Shown here: positions 21,662 through 32,385 of the stretch, piece after piece
Numbering within the stretch: position 1 is the first letter of the stretch
Layout of the letters: the number at the start of each line of letters is the position of its first letter
IMG/VR virus record: IMGVR_UViG_3300022602_000222
Coordinates: 1 to 38,889 of that record
DNA: 38,889 bases
Strand: one strand, 5' to 3'
Source of the DNA: a virus
Notes under the pieces: generated by a model
What the model saw: only the letters and a program-made list of their open reading frames with translations
What the model was told of the DNA's origin: nothing
Database searches by the model: none
Made by a program: the position numbers and the translations under genes

Positions 21662-23500
21662 GTGCTAACACTACCTCAAGTATTTTCGCGTGTGCAGGCG
21701 CTGCGTTATCGCAGCACCTCCCGTGATATGCGTAATGGTGACGTCCAGATGGTACGTCAGGGAAAGATCTCACAGGTCTACCCTAACTTCTTTCCAGATG
21801 GAATTGACCAAAACGTAGTAGCGAACTTCATTGACGTAGTTGCACGTGATTTTGCAGAACTGATGGCACCACTGCCAGCAATCAATTGCTCAGCAGTTAA
21901 CCAAACATCAGACCGTGCTCGTACGTTTGCAGACAAGCGTACCCGTATTGCTGCTAACTACTTCCGTCATTCAGAGATGGAAGTACAGATGTACAACGGT
22001 GCAGATATGTACATCACCTATGGATTCCTGCCATTCATTATAGAATTGGACGAGGAAGCAAAGCTGCCACGCATCCGCCTAGAAAATCCTATCGGAGCTT
22101 ATCCAGAGTTTGACCGCTACGGACGATGCATAGCCTTTGTCAAGCGTTACCAGTTAACGCTAGGAGAACTGATTGCTCAGTTCCCAGAACAAGAACGCGC
22201 CATCCTTGGACCGGAAGGTTACAAGCAAGATCTCAACGGTATGATCGAATTGATTCGATACTACGACAAAGATCAAAGCGTTCTTTATTTGCCATCACGC
22301 TCTAACTATCTTCTCTCACAGGTTCCAAACCCTATGGGCAAGATGATGGTTATCATCGCTAAGCGACCAAGCGTTGACGGTGAACTTCGTGGACAGTTCG
22401 ACGACGTGCTCGGCATTCAATTGCTACGCAACCGATTCGCTCTCATGGCTATGGAAGCTGCAGAGAAATCCGTTCAAGCACCAATCGTTCTACCTAACGA
22501 TGTTCAGGAACTACAACTTGGTGGAGATGCTGTTATTCGTACAGCTAACCCACAAGGTGTGCGCCGTGTAGGACTAGAAATCCCAGCAGGTGCATTCAAT
22601 GAGCAACAACTTCTGAATGATGAATTGCGAGTGGGCGCTCGTTACCCAGAATCTCGTACCGGAAACGTAAAGGCATCTATCGTTACAGGTGCTGGTGTTG
22701 AAGCATTGCAAGGTGCATTTGATTCACAGATCAAAGCAACCCAAGCAATCTTTACAACTGCTCTTCGTGATGTTATTTCCCTTTGCTTTGAAGTAGATGA
22801 GAAGTTATTCAATGTCGAGAAGACTATACGTGGTACCGATGCAGGTTCTCCTTATGCCATCACCTATCTCCCATCGAAAGATATTAAGGGCGATTACTCC
22901 GCTGATGTCAGATACGGCATGCTGGCTGGTCTCAACCCTGCCCAAGGATTAATCTTTATGCTACAAGCCCTTGGAGGCAAGTTAATCTCTAAGGATATGG
23001 CTATGCGTGAGCTGCCATTCAATGTAAACGTGACGTTAGAACAAGAGAAGATTGAGACTGAAGATCTACGCACCTCACTCATGGGTGCTCTTCAGGCTTA
23101 CACACAGGCTATCCCGCAGTTAGCAGCTTCTGGCGGAGATCCTACTGACATCATCCGCAAGGTAGCCACGGTTATCCGTGAGCGTCAGAAGGGTAAAGTG
23201 CTTGAGGATGTTATTGAGGAAGTCTTTGAACCTCAGAATCCTCCTGCTGGAACTCAACCACAGGTTGAGCAACCCGTCCCGTCTGCTCCCGGAGCTCCAG
23301 TAGGAGGCTCTTCACCGCAAGGTGGAATGGGCGGACCGCAAGAACAACTCGGTGGAGCACAGAACCCAGAAGAAGAACCTCTGCGTGGTTCGGGAATCTC
23401 TACCGGTCGTCCAGAATTACAGAGCATTCTTGCTAGTTTGAATGCCACAGGCAAGACAAATAGCAGCGTAAGAACAATCACTCGTCGCACAGTTCAATAG
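21662..23500 (+). CDS. Portal protein
   Basis: The 612-residue product starts at GTG 21662 (AAGGA upstream; an overlapping ATG leads to a stop at once). Typical portal features are present: a mixed alpha/beta wing up to about 330, with DRYGRCIAFVKRYQLTLGELIAQFPEQE and the YYDKDQSVLYLPS beta block, then a helical stem and crown region (EQQLLNDELRVGARYPE, QALGGKLISKDMAMRELPF). The last 110 residues are Pro/Gly/Gln-rich and disordered. It forms the ring through which DNA enters and leaves. Length and position directly after the terminase fit the family. Confidence 0.87.
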   Translation: MLTLPQVFSRVQALRYRSTSRDMRNGDVQMVRQGKISQVYPNFFPDGIDQNVVANFIDVVARDFAELMAPLPAINCSAVNQTSDRARTFADKRTRIAANYFRHSEMEVQMYNGADMYITYGFLPFIIELDEEAKLPRIRLENPIGAYPEFDRYGRCIAFVKRYQLTLGELIAQFPEQERAILGPEGYKQDLNGMIELIRYYDKDQSVLYLPSRSNYLLSQVPNPMGKMMVIIAKRPSVDGELRGQFDDVLGIQLLRNRFALMAMEAAEKSVQAPIVLPNDVQELQLGGDAVIRTANPQGVRRVGLEIPAGAFNEQQLLNDELRVGARYPESRTGNVKASIVTGAGVEALQGAFDSQIKATQAIFTTALRDVISLCFEVDEKLFNVEKTIRGTDAGSPYAITYLPSKDIKGDYSADVRYGMLAGLNPAQGLIFMLQALGGKLISKDMAMRELPFNVNVTLEQEKIETEDLRTSLMGALQAYTQAIPQLAASGGDPTDIIRKVATVIRERQKGKVLEDVIEEVFEPQNPPAGTQPQVEQPVPSAPGAPVGGSSPQGGMGGPQEQLGGAQNPEEEPLRGSGISTGRPELQSILASLNATGKTNSSVRTITRRTVQ

Positions 23501-23509
23501 GAGTAGAAC

Positions 23510-23752
23510 ATGGCAGCTCAACGCAAGCCTCGCGCTAAAAAAGTAGAGACGGTTGAAACTGCAGAATACTCCAAGCTTGAAATGTACTGCATCTGGCTTC
23601 ATGAATACTATGAAGCGTTAAAGACTGCAGGCTTTGATGATGATATTGCTATCGGTCTTATAGTAGACAAAGACTCTTATCCTGATTGGGTTATCCCAGT
23701 GAACCCAAGCATTGAAGAGATCAGAAAACATTTAGAGGAAGAGGATGAATAA
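23510..23752 (+). CDS. Small acidic head protein
   Basis: The 80-residue product has a basic start (AAQRKPRAKK), then a helix with EYSKLEMYCIWLHEYYEALKTAGF and an acidic end. It overlaps the next start by one base (TAATG). Position between portal and a Pro-rich protein suggests head morphogenesis. No family was recognised. Confidence 0.55.
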   Translation: MAAQRKPRAKKVETVETAEYSKLEMYCIWLHEYYEALKTAGFDDDIAIGLIVDKDSYPDWVIPVNPSIEEIRKHLEEEDE

Positions 23753-24168
23753 TGGCAGGACAGCAGGGCGGTTATCGTCAGCCATCTAATCCAGCACCAG
23801 TTTCAGGACCCGGTGCTCTTTCTCGCCGTACAGATGGCGGACCAGTAGACGGCGTACAGCCACAGGCACCTAAGTACATGCCCGGTTTGGGCTACGGAAA
23901 AGGTGGAGAGAACATGGCTAACCAACAAGCAGCACCGTTAGCCGGTGCTCCTGCAGTTCCACCTGCAGTTCCTTTGTCTGTTCCTACACAACGTCCTAAC
24001 GAACCTGTCACTGCTGGCATTGATCGTGGTCCCGGACCGGGGTCTGAAGCGATGCAGTTTCCAAATGCTGTTCAATCTCCTTCACATACCATTCGCACTA
24101 TTGCACAAAATGATCCAACAGGTGCAGCAGAGCTTATCTATCAATCATTTGTTAATAGAGGTTTGTAA
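23752..24168 (+). CDS. Proline/glycine-rich head protein
   Basis: The 138-residue product is Gly/Pro/Gln-rich and low in hydrophobic residues until the last 35, where HTIRTIAQNDPTGAAELIYQSF forms an amphipathic helix. Disordered proteins ending in a helix are often found next to internal virion proteins or scaffolds. It is coupled to both neighbours (TAATG). Confidence 0.5.
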   Translation: MAGQQGGYRQPSNPAPVSGPGALSRRTDGGPVDGVQPQAPKYMPGLGYGKGGENMANQQAAPLAGAPAVPPAVPLSVPTQRPNEPVTAGIDRGPGPGSEAMQFPNAVQSPSHTIRTIAQNDPTGAAELIYQSFVNRGL

Positions 24169-27100
24169 TGGCGGATACGCAAAACCCCGCCGTTAATGGA
24201 CCGCAGAACCCTGCGACCATGTTTGGTAACACACCATCGGTTAGTCCAGTACTTGCCCCTGCTGTCGGTGCTCATAACTACATTGACCCAAAGGTTGCAG
24301 ACTTAGATCCTAGCGTTTATGCAGCTGCTGCTGTGTCACCTTTGAACCAACAACAAGCAAACCAGCTAAATCAAATTGCTGGAACCATGAACATGTACAA
24401 GAAGCTTAGTGCTTTGCCTGAACAACAAGCTAAAGAACAATACAAAAAGCTTGCACCTGAAGCACAAGACATGATTAAAAGCGTTTATGGTGCTGTACCT
24501 TTTACCAATACAGATAACCTTTTTATGCAGGTTGTAAAAAATGTTGGCAAGGTAGCATTAAGCACTGCTAACCCATTGGTTGCTTTATTCAAAACTGGTA
24601 CTGTTTACAACAAAGCATTAAACTTTGCTCCCAATGTAGAACAAGATGTCCTTCTTGGTAAAGATTCTGTTTTTAATACCAACACATACAAGAAAGCATG
24701 GGACGGTACTGCGTTGTTTGACAACGCACAGTACAAAGATCTTGTAACAAAGTACGGTGCTGCTAATGCAGCCGTTGCAGTTGGTACTCTTAAAGGTGAA
24801 ACACCGGGACAGATCCTTGATTCATACGGCAAAGTTGACGACAACATCCTTGGTGCTGTTGCAAGCCTGCTAGGCAACACACCACAGTTTGATGCCATGA
24901 TAACTGAGTTCCATAATGCTCAACTTTCACCGGGACGTGATCTTGCTCGTAACGTTATGGGTAACAATCCCATGGATCAACACCTTGGTGTTGGTAATAA
25001 CAAATTTGGTATTGCTGCTAGACAGTTTGAAACACAACGAAAGGCTGAAGGAGCCCCTAGTGGTTCAGAATTTAGCGCATTTTCTGGAACAGTAGATGCT
25101 TTCTATCAACTACTTCATGATCCACTAACATATTTGTCTGGTGGTCTTGACCATATTGCACCTGCTGCCGGAGAGTTGGCAGATAAAGTTATGCCAAACG
25201 GTGCGCGTCTAGCACAAAAACTTTATGCTGATGCAGAAACCCGTAGCGGTAACGTTGATGCAATCTTTGCTCGTCCTGAAATACAAAGCACTTGGAATGA
25301 TAAATACGGTCCTTTGATCAGGAAGGTAGCGGAAGCAGACAAAGCCCGTGATCCTGAAGCAAAAGCCGCTGCTATGAAGCAGATCGAGATCAATGCTCCG
25401 GATATCAATAACCGTAGCCTTATCAAACTGCTATCACAAGCAGAAGTATTTGATGCCCCTAGTGCTGCACGTTTTACTAAGACACTTAAAGGCGCACAGG
25501 AGATGGTTTACGGTCTAGTAGACGGCTCTACATTTAGCCGTGAAGGTATTCCGCTAGCACGCAAGTCTCGTTTTGTTACAGCAGGATTAAACCGTGTGCT
25601 TGGTGATGTATTCAATGGGGATATCCCAGAAGAGATTGCAGCTCAAATTGGCGGCAAAGGTATTGGCAAAGCTGGTATTGATGCACTAGAAGCTATTGGT
25701 CGCAACGCAGACCCAGTTGAAGGACAGATCCCTAAATCTGAATTGCTAGATGAACTGCGCGGACACATGGCATTGCGTAATCGTATTGCACGATTGGCAC
25801 AAACACATCCGGGTTATGACGTTATCAACGTAATGGACGACAACGTTGATAAGACTATCCCTGTATTAAAGCGTAACCTACGACTTATCTACCCACGTTG
25901 GGCAGCAGAACCTATTGCTGAAGCATTTACATACGCTACCCCTGCAGATAGAATCAACATCTTGCGTGGTTTGTATACACAAATCATGCAGTCTATGAAC
26001 GTACCAGAAGATACTATCCGTGCAGTACTAGAAGATAAGTTTGCTGATACTACTAAGTTTTCTGTAGGCAAAGACATTATGATCCCGCCTCAGCACCTAG
26101 GCAATACGGTGCCTTTGGATATCCTTGAACATCAGTCTGAGGAAGAAAAAGGTGGGCTATTTAAGACTGTTATTAACGGTCCTATCCACCCATTTCAAAG
26201 CAAACCTTTCATTGGTTCTATCCCTTGGAATGATCCAACCCTTATTAGCAAAGGTCTTAAAGGCCAAGAGAAAGTTGGGCTTGCCCGTTCTATCCATGAT
26301 GGAGTAGGCGGAATAAGCAGGTCTTTTGCAGTACGCAGAATGACTAACGTATGGGCTACAGGTTCCATCTTCCCACGTATGGGTATGCGCGGTACCATTG
26401 AGCAGGCTACATTTCACATACTTACAGCACCATTAGACAACATTATCTACTGGTCTAAGGGGCGTAAGCTTAACAAACTAACCATTGCTTTTACAGGTGC
26501 AGAAGAAAACATTCCTTTCTTCCAGCGTCAATTAAGAAATGTCTTTGATATTAATCCTGCTAAATGGATCCCAGAGAAAAGCGTATACGACCAAGGCGGA
26601 GAACTTGTAAAGCAAGGACGCTTTAACAAGACTGGTATTGTTAATGGTCAAGAGATCTGGCAAGCGGCACAACCATTAGACGTTATCTATGCCCTTGACA
26701 AAAAGATCAAAGCATTATTCCCTGATGAAGTTGACCAAGAGATTGCTAAGAGCGCTTTGCGCCATCCATCTGGGCAGCTTTATGCAGAGCATAACTCTGT
26801 TATTGCACGTTCTGCCATGGCACAGGGCATCAAAGGTGGAGTACTAGACGAGCAGATCCTTAGCAAACAAGGTGTAGCACGTATGCTTAAAGCCTTGGAT
26901 TACAAGGCAACAGGTGCTATGCGTCTAGTAAAGCCAGATGATTTGCTTTCTCTTTATGGAGAGCAAGCATTATCTGCAGCACACTACCGTTTCTGGTTCC
27001 CACGTTTCCGTGCTAACTACCTAGCAGATGGAACTAACGTAGGTGCAGTCTTTATTCGCAACAATGCACTGCGTACAGGTGAAGATTTTGCCAATGCTCG

Positions 27101-29546
27101 GGACACTATTCTCTCTCATATTGGTGTAGATCCAGAGACTAAGAAGGTAACTGACGCTGCAAAGCTCAAGCAATACCTAGATGATTCTATGCAATCTGCT
27201 GTAGATACTAAGGTTAAAGGCTGGTCTGAAGTAGACAGCGCTATCAACCGTATCCAACATAGCCTTTGGGATATGTATGAATCTTTTCATGGTGCACCTC
27301 TAGCGTTTAACGATACCCTTTACAACCACATCCGTGATGTTGCTATGCAATACAAAGATGTCAGCAAAATGGGTACCAATAAAGCTATTGGTAAAGCACT
27401 TGACACTATCGAATACGATAACTTTGAGGAACTTACACGTCAGTTCCGCCCTACCCGTGAGTTCAAAACAGATTTAGATCTTGACAATCCAAACATTAAA
27501 TCTGTTACACAAGCTTTAACTAGCGGTGATGTTGCTCCGTTTCTGGCAGCAATGAAACGTTTTGGTGAAGGTGGAATCCAGAACAAGATGTTGCACTGGA
27601 TGGATACCCAGATCAACCAGATGTTTAACCAACCAGCATTCCGTGTTGCCTATGTAACAATACGTAAACAAGTAATGCCATGGCAACGTGAGATGGCAGA
27701 AAGACTTATCAATTCAGGTTGGAATAAAGATACTGCTGAAGCTGTAGCAGACCGTCATTTCCATGAGTATGCAGAGAAGCAAGCGTCTGAATCTGTTGTT
27801 AAGTTCATTGACTCAGCTACTAAACAGTCTAATCTTGCATGGTCTTTGCGTACAGCAGGACGTTTCTTCCGTGCTCAAGAGCAGTTCTTACGCCGTGTAT
27901 GGCGCTTGAAGGACTATATGCCACGTGCTTTGTACCGTGCTCGTTTGGTTAACCTAGGTTTAGATAACCTTGGTTTTATTCATAAAGATGCACAAGGCAA
28001 TGCGTACTTTACTATGCCGGGTGACAGCATCCTATACCATGCAATCAATGGCACATTGAACAAACTGCTTGGTCGTAATGATATTGTTACCGAACCAATG
28101 TTCTCTGACTTCAACATGAACATCATTCAGTCTAGCCCATCGCTAGGACCTGATGCTGGTGTACCAAGTTTATCTGGTCCGTTCTTGTCTATCCCTATCT
28201 TGGGATTAAAACAACTGTTTAAGAACCTACCATGGGCATGGAGTCAAGAAGCTTCTACCAAAATTGATACGATGATGTTGGGTAACAACAGTGCTAACCT
28301 AACACCAAGTAAGCTATTGCCTACAGTAGTACAGCGTGCATTAGATGCACTCCCTAAGTCAGAACAAGATCATCAGCTTGCCTCTGCTGCTATGATGGCA
28401 ATCTCTTATAATGCTGCTAACAATGCAGGCTTAACTCCAGAAGAAGCAAAGATTCTTAATGCTGGATCTCCGGCAACTGGTATGTCTGTTGCATATCTTG
28501 CAGCTGCTGATAAATACATAAAGAACATTAAGGTTACTGCAAACAATGTGCTTTTCTTGCGAGCACTTATAGGCATGGTAAGCCCTATCTCACCTACTAT
28601 GGTGGAAGATAAAGGCGTATCTGACTTCCTTAAGAACGAGGGAATCAGCAGCCTTAGCCAAGAGTTTGCAGATCTTTTAGGTGGAGTACTGCGTAACGAT
28701 CAAGGAGTACAAGATCCTTACGAGGTAGCGCTTGCTGCATTTACCCGTGACTATCCCGGACGTTCAGTCTTTGCTGTAAGCCGTAACGATAAGAGCACTC
28801 AGCTTCTTGCTAGTTATACAGATCAAACACAACAGTGGATGCTTGCTAATAACAAATGGTTGAACAGCAGTACCCCGGGTGTTGGTACAGCGGCTATGGT
28901 ATTTGCTCCTAACGTAGGACAGTACGATCCTAACGTTTATGTATGGATGCAATCGCAAGGGTTGATAAAGCAAAAGCAACTAGGACAGTATTTACAAGAT
29001 GTAGTAACAGCACAAGATGTGCAGTATTACCATTCACAAAAGGCACTGCAAACCTATGCAGTTACTCACCCTAATGAAATGATTGGCAACCTTACACCAC
29101 AACAGGTTATCCAAAATTCAACAGCAAACATGGCAGCTATTAAGTTGTCTAACCCAATGGTTACACTTGAACTAGAAGATAGTTCTACTGCTATCCAAAA
29201 TCAAAAGACAGCACTTGCCGGTCTTGGATATTTGGTAAACAACAAAGACTTCCCTATGTCTGCTGGTGTTAGAGACAAGATGTCTGTTGCTTATAACTTA
29301 GTAAACAATGCAGTTAACGCTATGAGTGCAGATACTGCTGCTAATGGACAGATCAATTCAGGTCTTAACAAAGCAAACCTTAAGCAACAGGTTTTGGATG
29401 CGCTTGAAGAATTAGGTGGAGGAACAGGGGAAGGCAATACTGCAGCAGATGCTCAGATTGCAGAAGCTACTCGCTCTATCTTTGCACCATTGCTAGATAA
29501 CCTTTCAAATACAACTGTTAAACCGGGGAGTGTGATTACTAAATAA
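24168..29546 (+). CDS. Giant internal virion / DNA-ejection-type protein (1792 aa)
   Basis: The 1792-residue product is overwhelmingly helical, with no signal peptide, and starts MADTQNPAVNGPQNP. Its place after the portal and Pro-rich protein, before the scaffold and capsid, and the lack of any tape-measure-like or tail-tube gene point to a large internal core protein delivered into the cell with the DNA, as in podoviruses. Hydrophobic stretches (for example around 116-145, VVKNVGKVALSTANPLVALF) may contact membranes. I see no lysozyme or polymerase motif. It could also be a tape measure of a long-tailed phage, but neighbouring tail genes for that are absent. Confidence 0.65.
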   Translation: MADTQNPAVNGPQNPATMFGNTPSVSPVLAPAVGAHNYIDPKVADLDPSVYAAAAVSPLNQQQANQLNQIAGTMNMYKKLSALPEQQAKEQYKKLAPEAQDMIKSVYGAVPFTNTDNLFMQVVKNVGKVALSTANPLVALFKTGTVYNKALNFAPNVEQDVLLGKDSVFNTNTYKKAWDGTALFDNAQYKDLVTKYGAANAAVAVGTLKGETPGQILDSYGKVDDNILGAVASLLGNTPQFDAMITEFHNAQLSPGRDLARNVMGNNPMDQHLGVGNNKFGIAARQFETQRKAEGAPSGSEFSAFSGTVDAFYQLLHDPLTYLSGGLDHIAPAAGELADKVMPNGARLAQKLYADAETRSGNVDAIFARPEIQSTWNDKYGPLIRKVAEADKARDPEAKAAAMKQIEINAPDINNRSLIKLLSQAEVFDAPSAARFTKTLKGAQEMVYGLVDGSTFSREGIPLARKSRFVTAGLNRVLGDVFNGDIPEEIAAQIGGKGIGKAGIDALEAIGRNADPVEGQIPKSELLDELRGHMALRNRIARLAQTHPGYDVINVMDDNVDKTIPVLKRNLRLIYPRWAAEPIAEAFTYATPADRINILRGLYTQIMQSMNVPEDTIRAVLEDKFADTTKFSVGKDIMIPPQHLGNTVPLDILEHQSEEEKGGLFKTVINGPIHPFQSKPFIGSIPWNDPTLISKGLKGQEKVGLARSIHDGVGGISRSFAVRRMTNVWATGSIFPRMGMRGTIEQATFHILTAPLDNIIYWSKGRKLNKLTIAFTGAEENIPFFQRQLRNVFDINPAKWIPEKSVYDQGGELVKQGRFNKTGIVNGQEIWQAAQPLDVIYALDKKIKALFPDEVDQEIAKSALRHPSGQLYAEHNSVIARSAMAQGIKGGVLDEQILSKQGVARMLKALDYKATGAMRLVKPDDLLSLYGEQALSAAHYRFWFPRFRANYLADGTNVGAVFIRNNALRTGEDFANARDTILSHIGVDPETKKVTDAAKLKQYLDDSMQSAVDTKVKGWSEVDSAINRIQHSLWDMYESFHGAPLAFNDTLYNHIRDVAMQYKDVSKMGTNKAIGKALDTIEYDNFEELTRQFRPTREFKTDLDLDNPNIKSVTQALTSGDVAPFLAAMKRFGEGGIQNKMLHWMDTQINQMFNQPAFRVAYVTIRKQVMPWQREMAERLINSGWNKDTAEAVADRHFHEYAEKQASESVVKFIDSATKQSNLAWSLRTAGRFFRAQEQFLRRVWRLKDYMPRALYRARLVNLGLDNLGFIHKDAQGNAYFTMPGDSILYHAINGTLNKLLGRNDIVTEPMFSDFNMNIIQSSPSLGPDAGVPSLSGPFLSIPILGLKQLFKNLPWAWSQEASTKIDTMMLGNNSANLTPSKLLPTVVQRALDALPKSEQDHQLASAAMMAISYNAANNAGLTPEEAKILNAGSPATGMSVAYLAAADKYIKNIKVTANNVLFLRALIGMVSPISPTMVEDKGVSDFLKNEGISSLSQEFADLLGGVLRNDQGVQDPYEVALAAFTRDYPGRSVFAVSRNDKSTQLLASYTDQTQQWMLANNKWLNSSTPGVGTAAMVFAPNVGQYDPNVYVWMQSQGLIKQKQLGQYLQDVVTAQDVQYYHSQKALQTYAVTHPNEMIGNLTPQQVIQNSTANMAAIKLSNPMVTLELEDSSTAIQNQKTALAGLGYLVNNKDFPMSAGVRDKMSVAYNLVNNAVNAMSADTAANGQINSGLNKANLKQQVLDALEELGGGTGEGNTAADAQIAEATRSIFAPLLDNLSNTTVKPGSVITK

Positions 29547-30991
29547 TGCCTCTAGTTAGCCCTCTTCCTGAAGATCCAACAGCAGGACTTGGTTCAGTCC
29601 AACCTGCTGGAGGTGGACTGGTATCCAACCCAACTGGTACTACTGGTGGTTCGCAATCATCTGTAATTGTAGGTGGACGTATTAATGCAGTTAATACTGG
29701 TGGAGCAAAATCCACTACCAGTACAGGTACTGCAACTACTACAACTACCACTGCTCCCGCATTAGCACCGGGTGCTACTATCAACCCAGTAACAGGACAG
29801 CCTTATACTTATGCAGATGTATCATCTCAATATGATGCTACAACTAAAACAACTACTACTGTAGTTAATGGTCCTACTGGTGCAGTTCAAGCATGGTTAC
29901 TACCTACAACCGGTGGTCAGTATCAAGTCTATACAGACGAAACCAAAGCTTATGAATCACAAGTACAGTCACTTGTTTCCCGTTATGGAAGTATCACCAA
30001 TGTAAAGAAATTCTTATGGCAAACTAAACAATACGGATCAACAAGTACCAAGACTCAGGCATCTATTGCTGCTCGTAATGCACAGGATCCTACCTTCCAA
30101 GCTGCAGTTCAAAGACTTATGTCTGCTGCTTCTTTGGAAAACTTAGCTAACAATGGTACAGATCTTAATGACGTAGGCGCATACATCAATGGTCGCCCTA
30201 ACTACGCTGGTACCAAGAACACAGTTACGATCGATAAGACTAACTTTGTTACTGCTGCTAACTTAATGAGCCAAGTAACAGAAGAGTATCTTAACGAACC
30301 TGCTACTGCTGATCAGATCAAGCAATTTCAAACTGCACTTAATACCCTTGAAGAAGAGAACCCAACAAAAGCAACAGTAACTTTGGATGAGTTGGGTATC
30401 GAGAAGAACCGTAACCAAACCGAAGGTATTACTACCCAAGACCAACAAGTTCTTGCTATCTCTATTATTACTAATCAGCTTATGGCAAAGGGTGTTGACC
30501 CTGCTACATCTTCAGATCCAATCATGAAACGTGGCGGTGAGCTTGCTAGAAACCTTAGCCAAGTAAATACTTGGGCTACTCAGTACGGCGTAACAGATAC
30601 ATTTAGTCCTTCTCTTGCTATTAAAAGCGCATTGAATGCTATGCAGCCCGGCAACACTATTGATAACCAGAAGCCAACCATTATCAACATGGCGCAAAAC
30701 CAATACAAAACTCTTTCTCCTTTGATTAATGACAGCGTTACTACACAAGACGTTACATCTCAATACACAAGTTTGCTTAACAGCGTACTAGAACGTGCTA
30801 CACCTAGCACTGTTAACGATCCTTTGGTGCAGAAAATGTTAAGCGGTGGTGACGGTGGCAAACCTATGAGCACTGATGAAGCAACACGATTCTTGCAATC
30901 ACAACCAGAGTGGCAAACAACGGAGAATGCTAAAGGTAAGGCAGCAGATCTTCTTGTGAACCTTGGACAACGGATGGGATTCCTTGCATAA
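29546..30991 (+). CDS. Internal-protein companion 1 (481 aa)
   Basis: The 481-residue product has a low-complexity Gly/Thr/Ser-rich N-terminus (residues 1-80, with GTATTTTTTAPALAPG), a short beta part (VSSQYDATTKTTTTVVNGPTG) and a long helical C-terminal part with many Asn and Gln. The start overlaps the giant gene stop (TAATG). Probably a second virion internal or head-tail connector protein. No family was recognised. Confidence 0.55.
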   Translation: MPLVSPLPEDPTAGLGSVQPAGGGLVSNPTGTTGGSQSSVIVGGRINAVNTGGAKSTTSTGTATTTTTTAPALAPGATINPVTGQPYTYADVSSQYDATTKTTTTVVNGPTGAVQAWLLPTTGGQYQVYTDETKAYESQVQSLVSRYGSITNVKKFLWQTKQYGSTSTKTQASIAARNAQDPTFQAAVQRLMSAASLENLANNGTDLNDVGAYINGRPNYAGTKNTVTIDKTNFVTAANLMSQVTEEYLNEPATADQIKQFQTALNTLEEENPTKATVTLDELGIEKNRNQTEGITTQDQQVLAISIITNQLMAKGVDPATSSDPIMKRGGELARNLSQVNTWATQYGVTDTFSPSLAIKSALNAMQPGNTIDNQKPTIINMAQNQYKTLSPLINDSVTTQDVTSQYTSLLNSVLERATPSTVNDPLVQKMLSGGDGGKPMSTDEATRFLQSQPEWQTTENAKGKAADLLVNLGQRMGFLA

Positions 30992-32259
30992 TGGCAACAG
31001 GAAAAGACACAGTAGTATTAGACTACACACCTGGTTCTTTTATGGATACTGCTGGTTACAATGCAGGTCAAGCACCTGTAGCAAAAAGCAGTCCTGTAGC
31101 AACAAACAGTGTTAACTCTGCACAAAGTAGTATTACTTCTGCTCAAAATGCATTAAGCAACTTAGCACCGATCCCATCGGCAGCTGACATCAATGCAGCA
31201 GTTAATGCTGCCAATGATACAAGTTCTTCTACTGGTTACATGGGTTTGTCTTTTTCTGCAAACAATGCAGAGCTTGTAGCATCTGGTGGAGTTCCATTAA
31301 GCATTGATCAGTTTAATCAAATGACTGGCAGTAGCTTAACTTCAGGTACTTATCTTGGTTTTGGTACGCCAGTTGCAACAACCACTTCAAACACTTCACA
31401 AGATGCTAGTGCAATGATTAGGGCTGAACTGCAAAATTGGTTTGGTGGAAACCAAACATGGATTGCTGAAGCAACTCAATGGCTAACTCAAGAGTTGACA
31501 ACAACTAGCAACACTTCACAGATTTATCTTGACATGACGCAACAACCTTTTTACCAATCTCGTTTTGCTGGTAACTATACACGTCAAGCCAATGGTCTTA
31601 ACATGTTGTCAGAAGCAGATTATATTTCCCTTGAAAATCAGTATGCTAATACATTTACACAGTATGGTGTAAGCAATCTTTCTACTCAGTCAGAGTTTGC
31701 AAATCTTATTGGCAATGATATCTCTGCTACTGAGTTGAACAGCCGTGTTCAGTTAGCGGTACAGAACGTACAGTATGCAGACCCTACGGTTCTTGCTACA
31801 TTGCAGACTTACTACCCGGGTGTTAGCCAAGCTAACCTAGTCAGTTACTTCCTGAACCCAGCAGCAACACTACCTAAACTCACACAACAGGTAGCCAATG
31901 CTGACATAGGTGCTGCTGCTACACAACAAGGATTGACAGCCAGCCTTACAGGTAATGCCAACACCCTTGGCTCACAGGCACTTGGACTATACGGTGTTAC
32001 TTATTCACAGGCTCAACAAGGATACGGCAAAGTTGCCCAAGTTCTTCCACAGGCTGAGCGTCTATCTGCTATCTATGGTGGACAGACTGGCATCAACTAC
32101 AACCAGATCACTGGTGAACAACAGTACCTAGAGAACAGTGGCGCAGCCACACTCCAGCAACAGAAGCTGACCCAATACGAAGAGGCTCAATTCGCTGGTA
32201 AGTCTGGTATCAACCAAGCAGATACTGTCTTGCGGAAATCAATGCAAGGCAAGTTCTAA
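30991..32259 (+). CDS. Internal-protein companion 2 (422 aa)
   Basis: The 422-residue product is Ala/Gln/Asn/Thr-rich and mainly helical. Residues 100-160 have short beta-turns (SSLTSGTYLGFGTPV). The C-terminal 130 residues carry repeated AxxQQG helices (GAAATQQGLTASLTG, YSQAQQGYGKVAQVLPQAER). Composition is like that of small internal core proteins that assemble with giant ejection proteins. Coupled to the previous gene (TAATG). Confidence 0.55.
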   Translation: MATGKDTVVLDYTPGSFMDTAGYNAGQAPVAKSSPVATNSVNSAQSSITSAQNALSNLAPIPSAADINAAVNAANDTSSSTGYMGLSFSANNAELVASGGVPLSIDQFNQMTGSSLTSGTYLGFGTPVATTTSNTSQDASAMIRAELQNWFGGNQTWIAEATQWLTQELTTTSNTSQIYLDMTQQPFYQSRFAGNYTRQANGLNMLSEADYISLENQYANTFTQYGVSNLSTQSEFANLIGNDISATELNSRVQLAVQNVQYADPTVLATLQTYYPGVSQANLVSYFLNPAATLPKLTQQVANADIGAAATQQGLTASLTGNANTLGSQALGLYGVTYSQAQQGYGKVAQVLPQAERLSAIYGGQTGINYNQITGEQQYLENSGAATLQQQKLTQYEEAQFAGKSGINQADTVLRKSMQGKF

Positions 32260-32385
32260 ACAGAATCCCAACCGAACAGACCAGCGTCGGATTGGCGTAA
32301 CAAGACTGGTAGTGAGAACCGTTTACCTTTCCCCAGAGGTTGACGCGGCTTGCGATACACATAACAGAATGGGAGAACGGTTGCT

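Noticed and set aside
23254-23602. Pro/Cys-rich minus frames behind the portal gene
   Set aside because: Antisense of the Pro/Gly-rich portal tail; no start signal.
32340-32365. Promoter before the scaffold gene
   Set aside because: TTGACG is present but no acceptable -10 follows at 16 to 18 bases.
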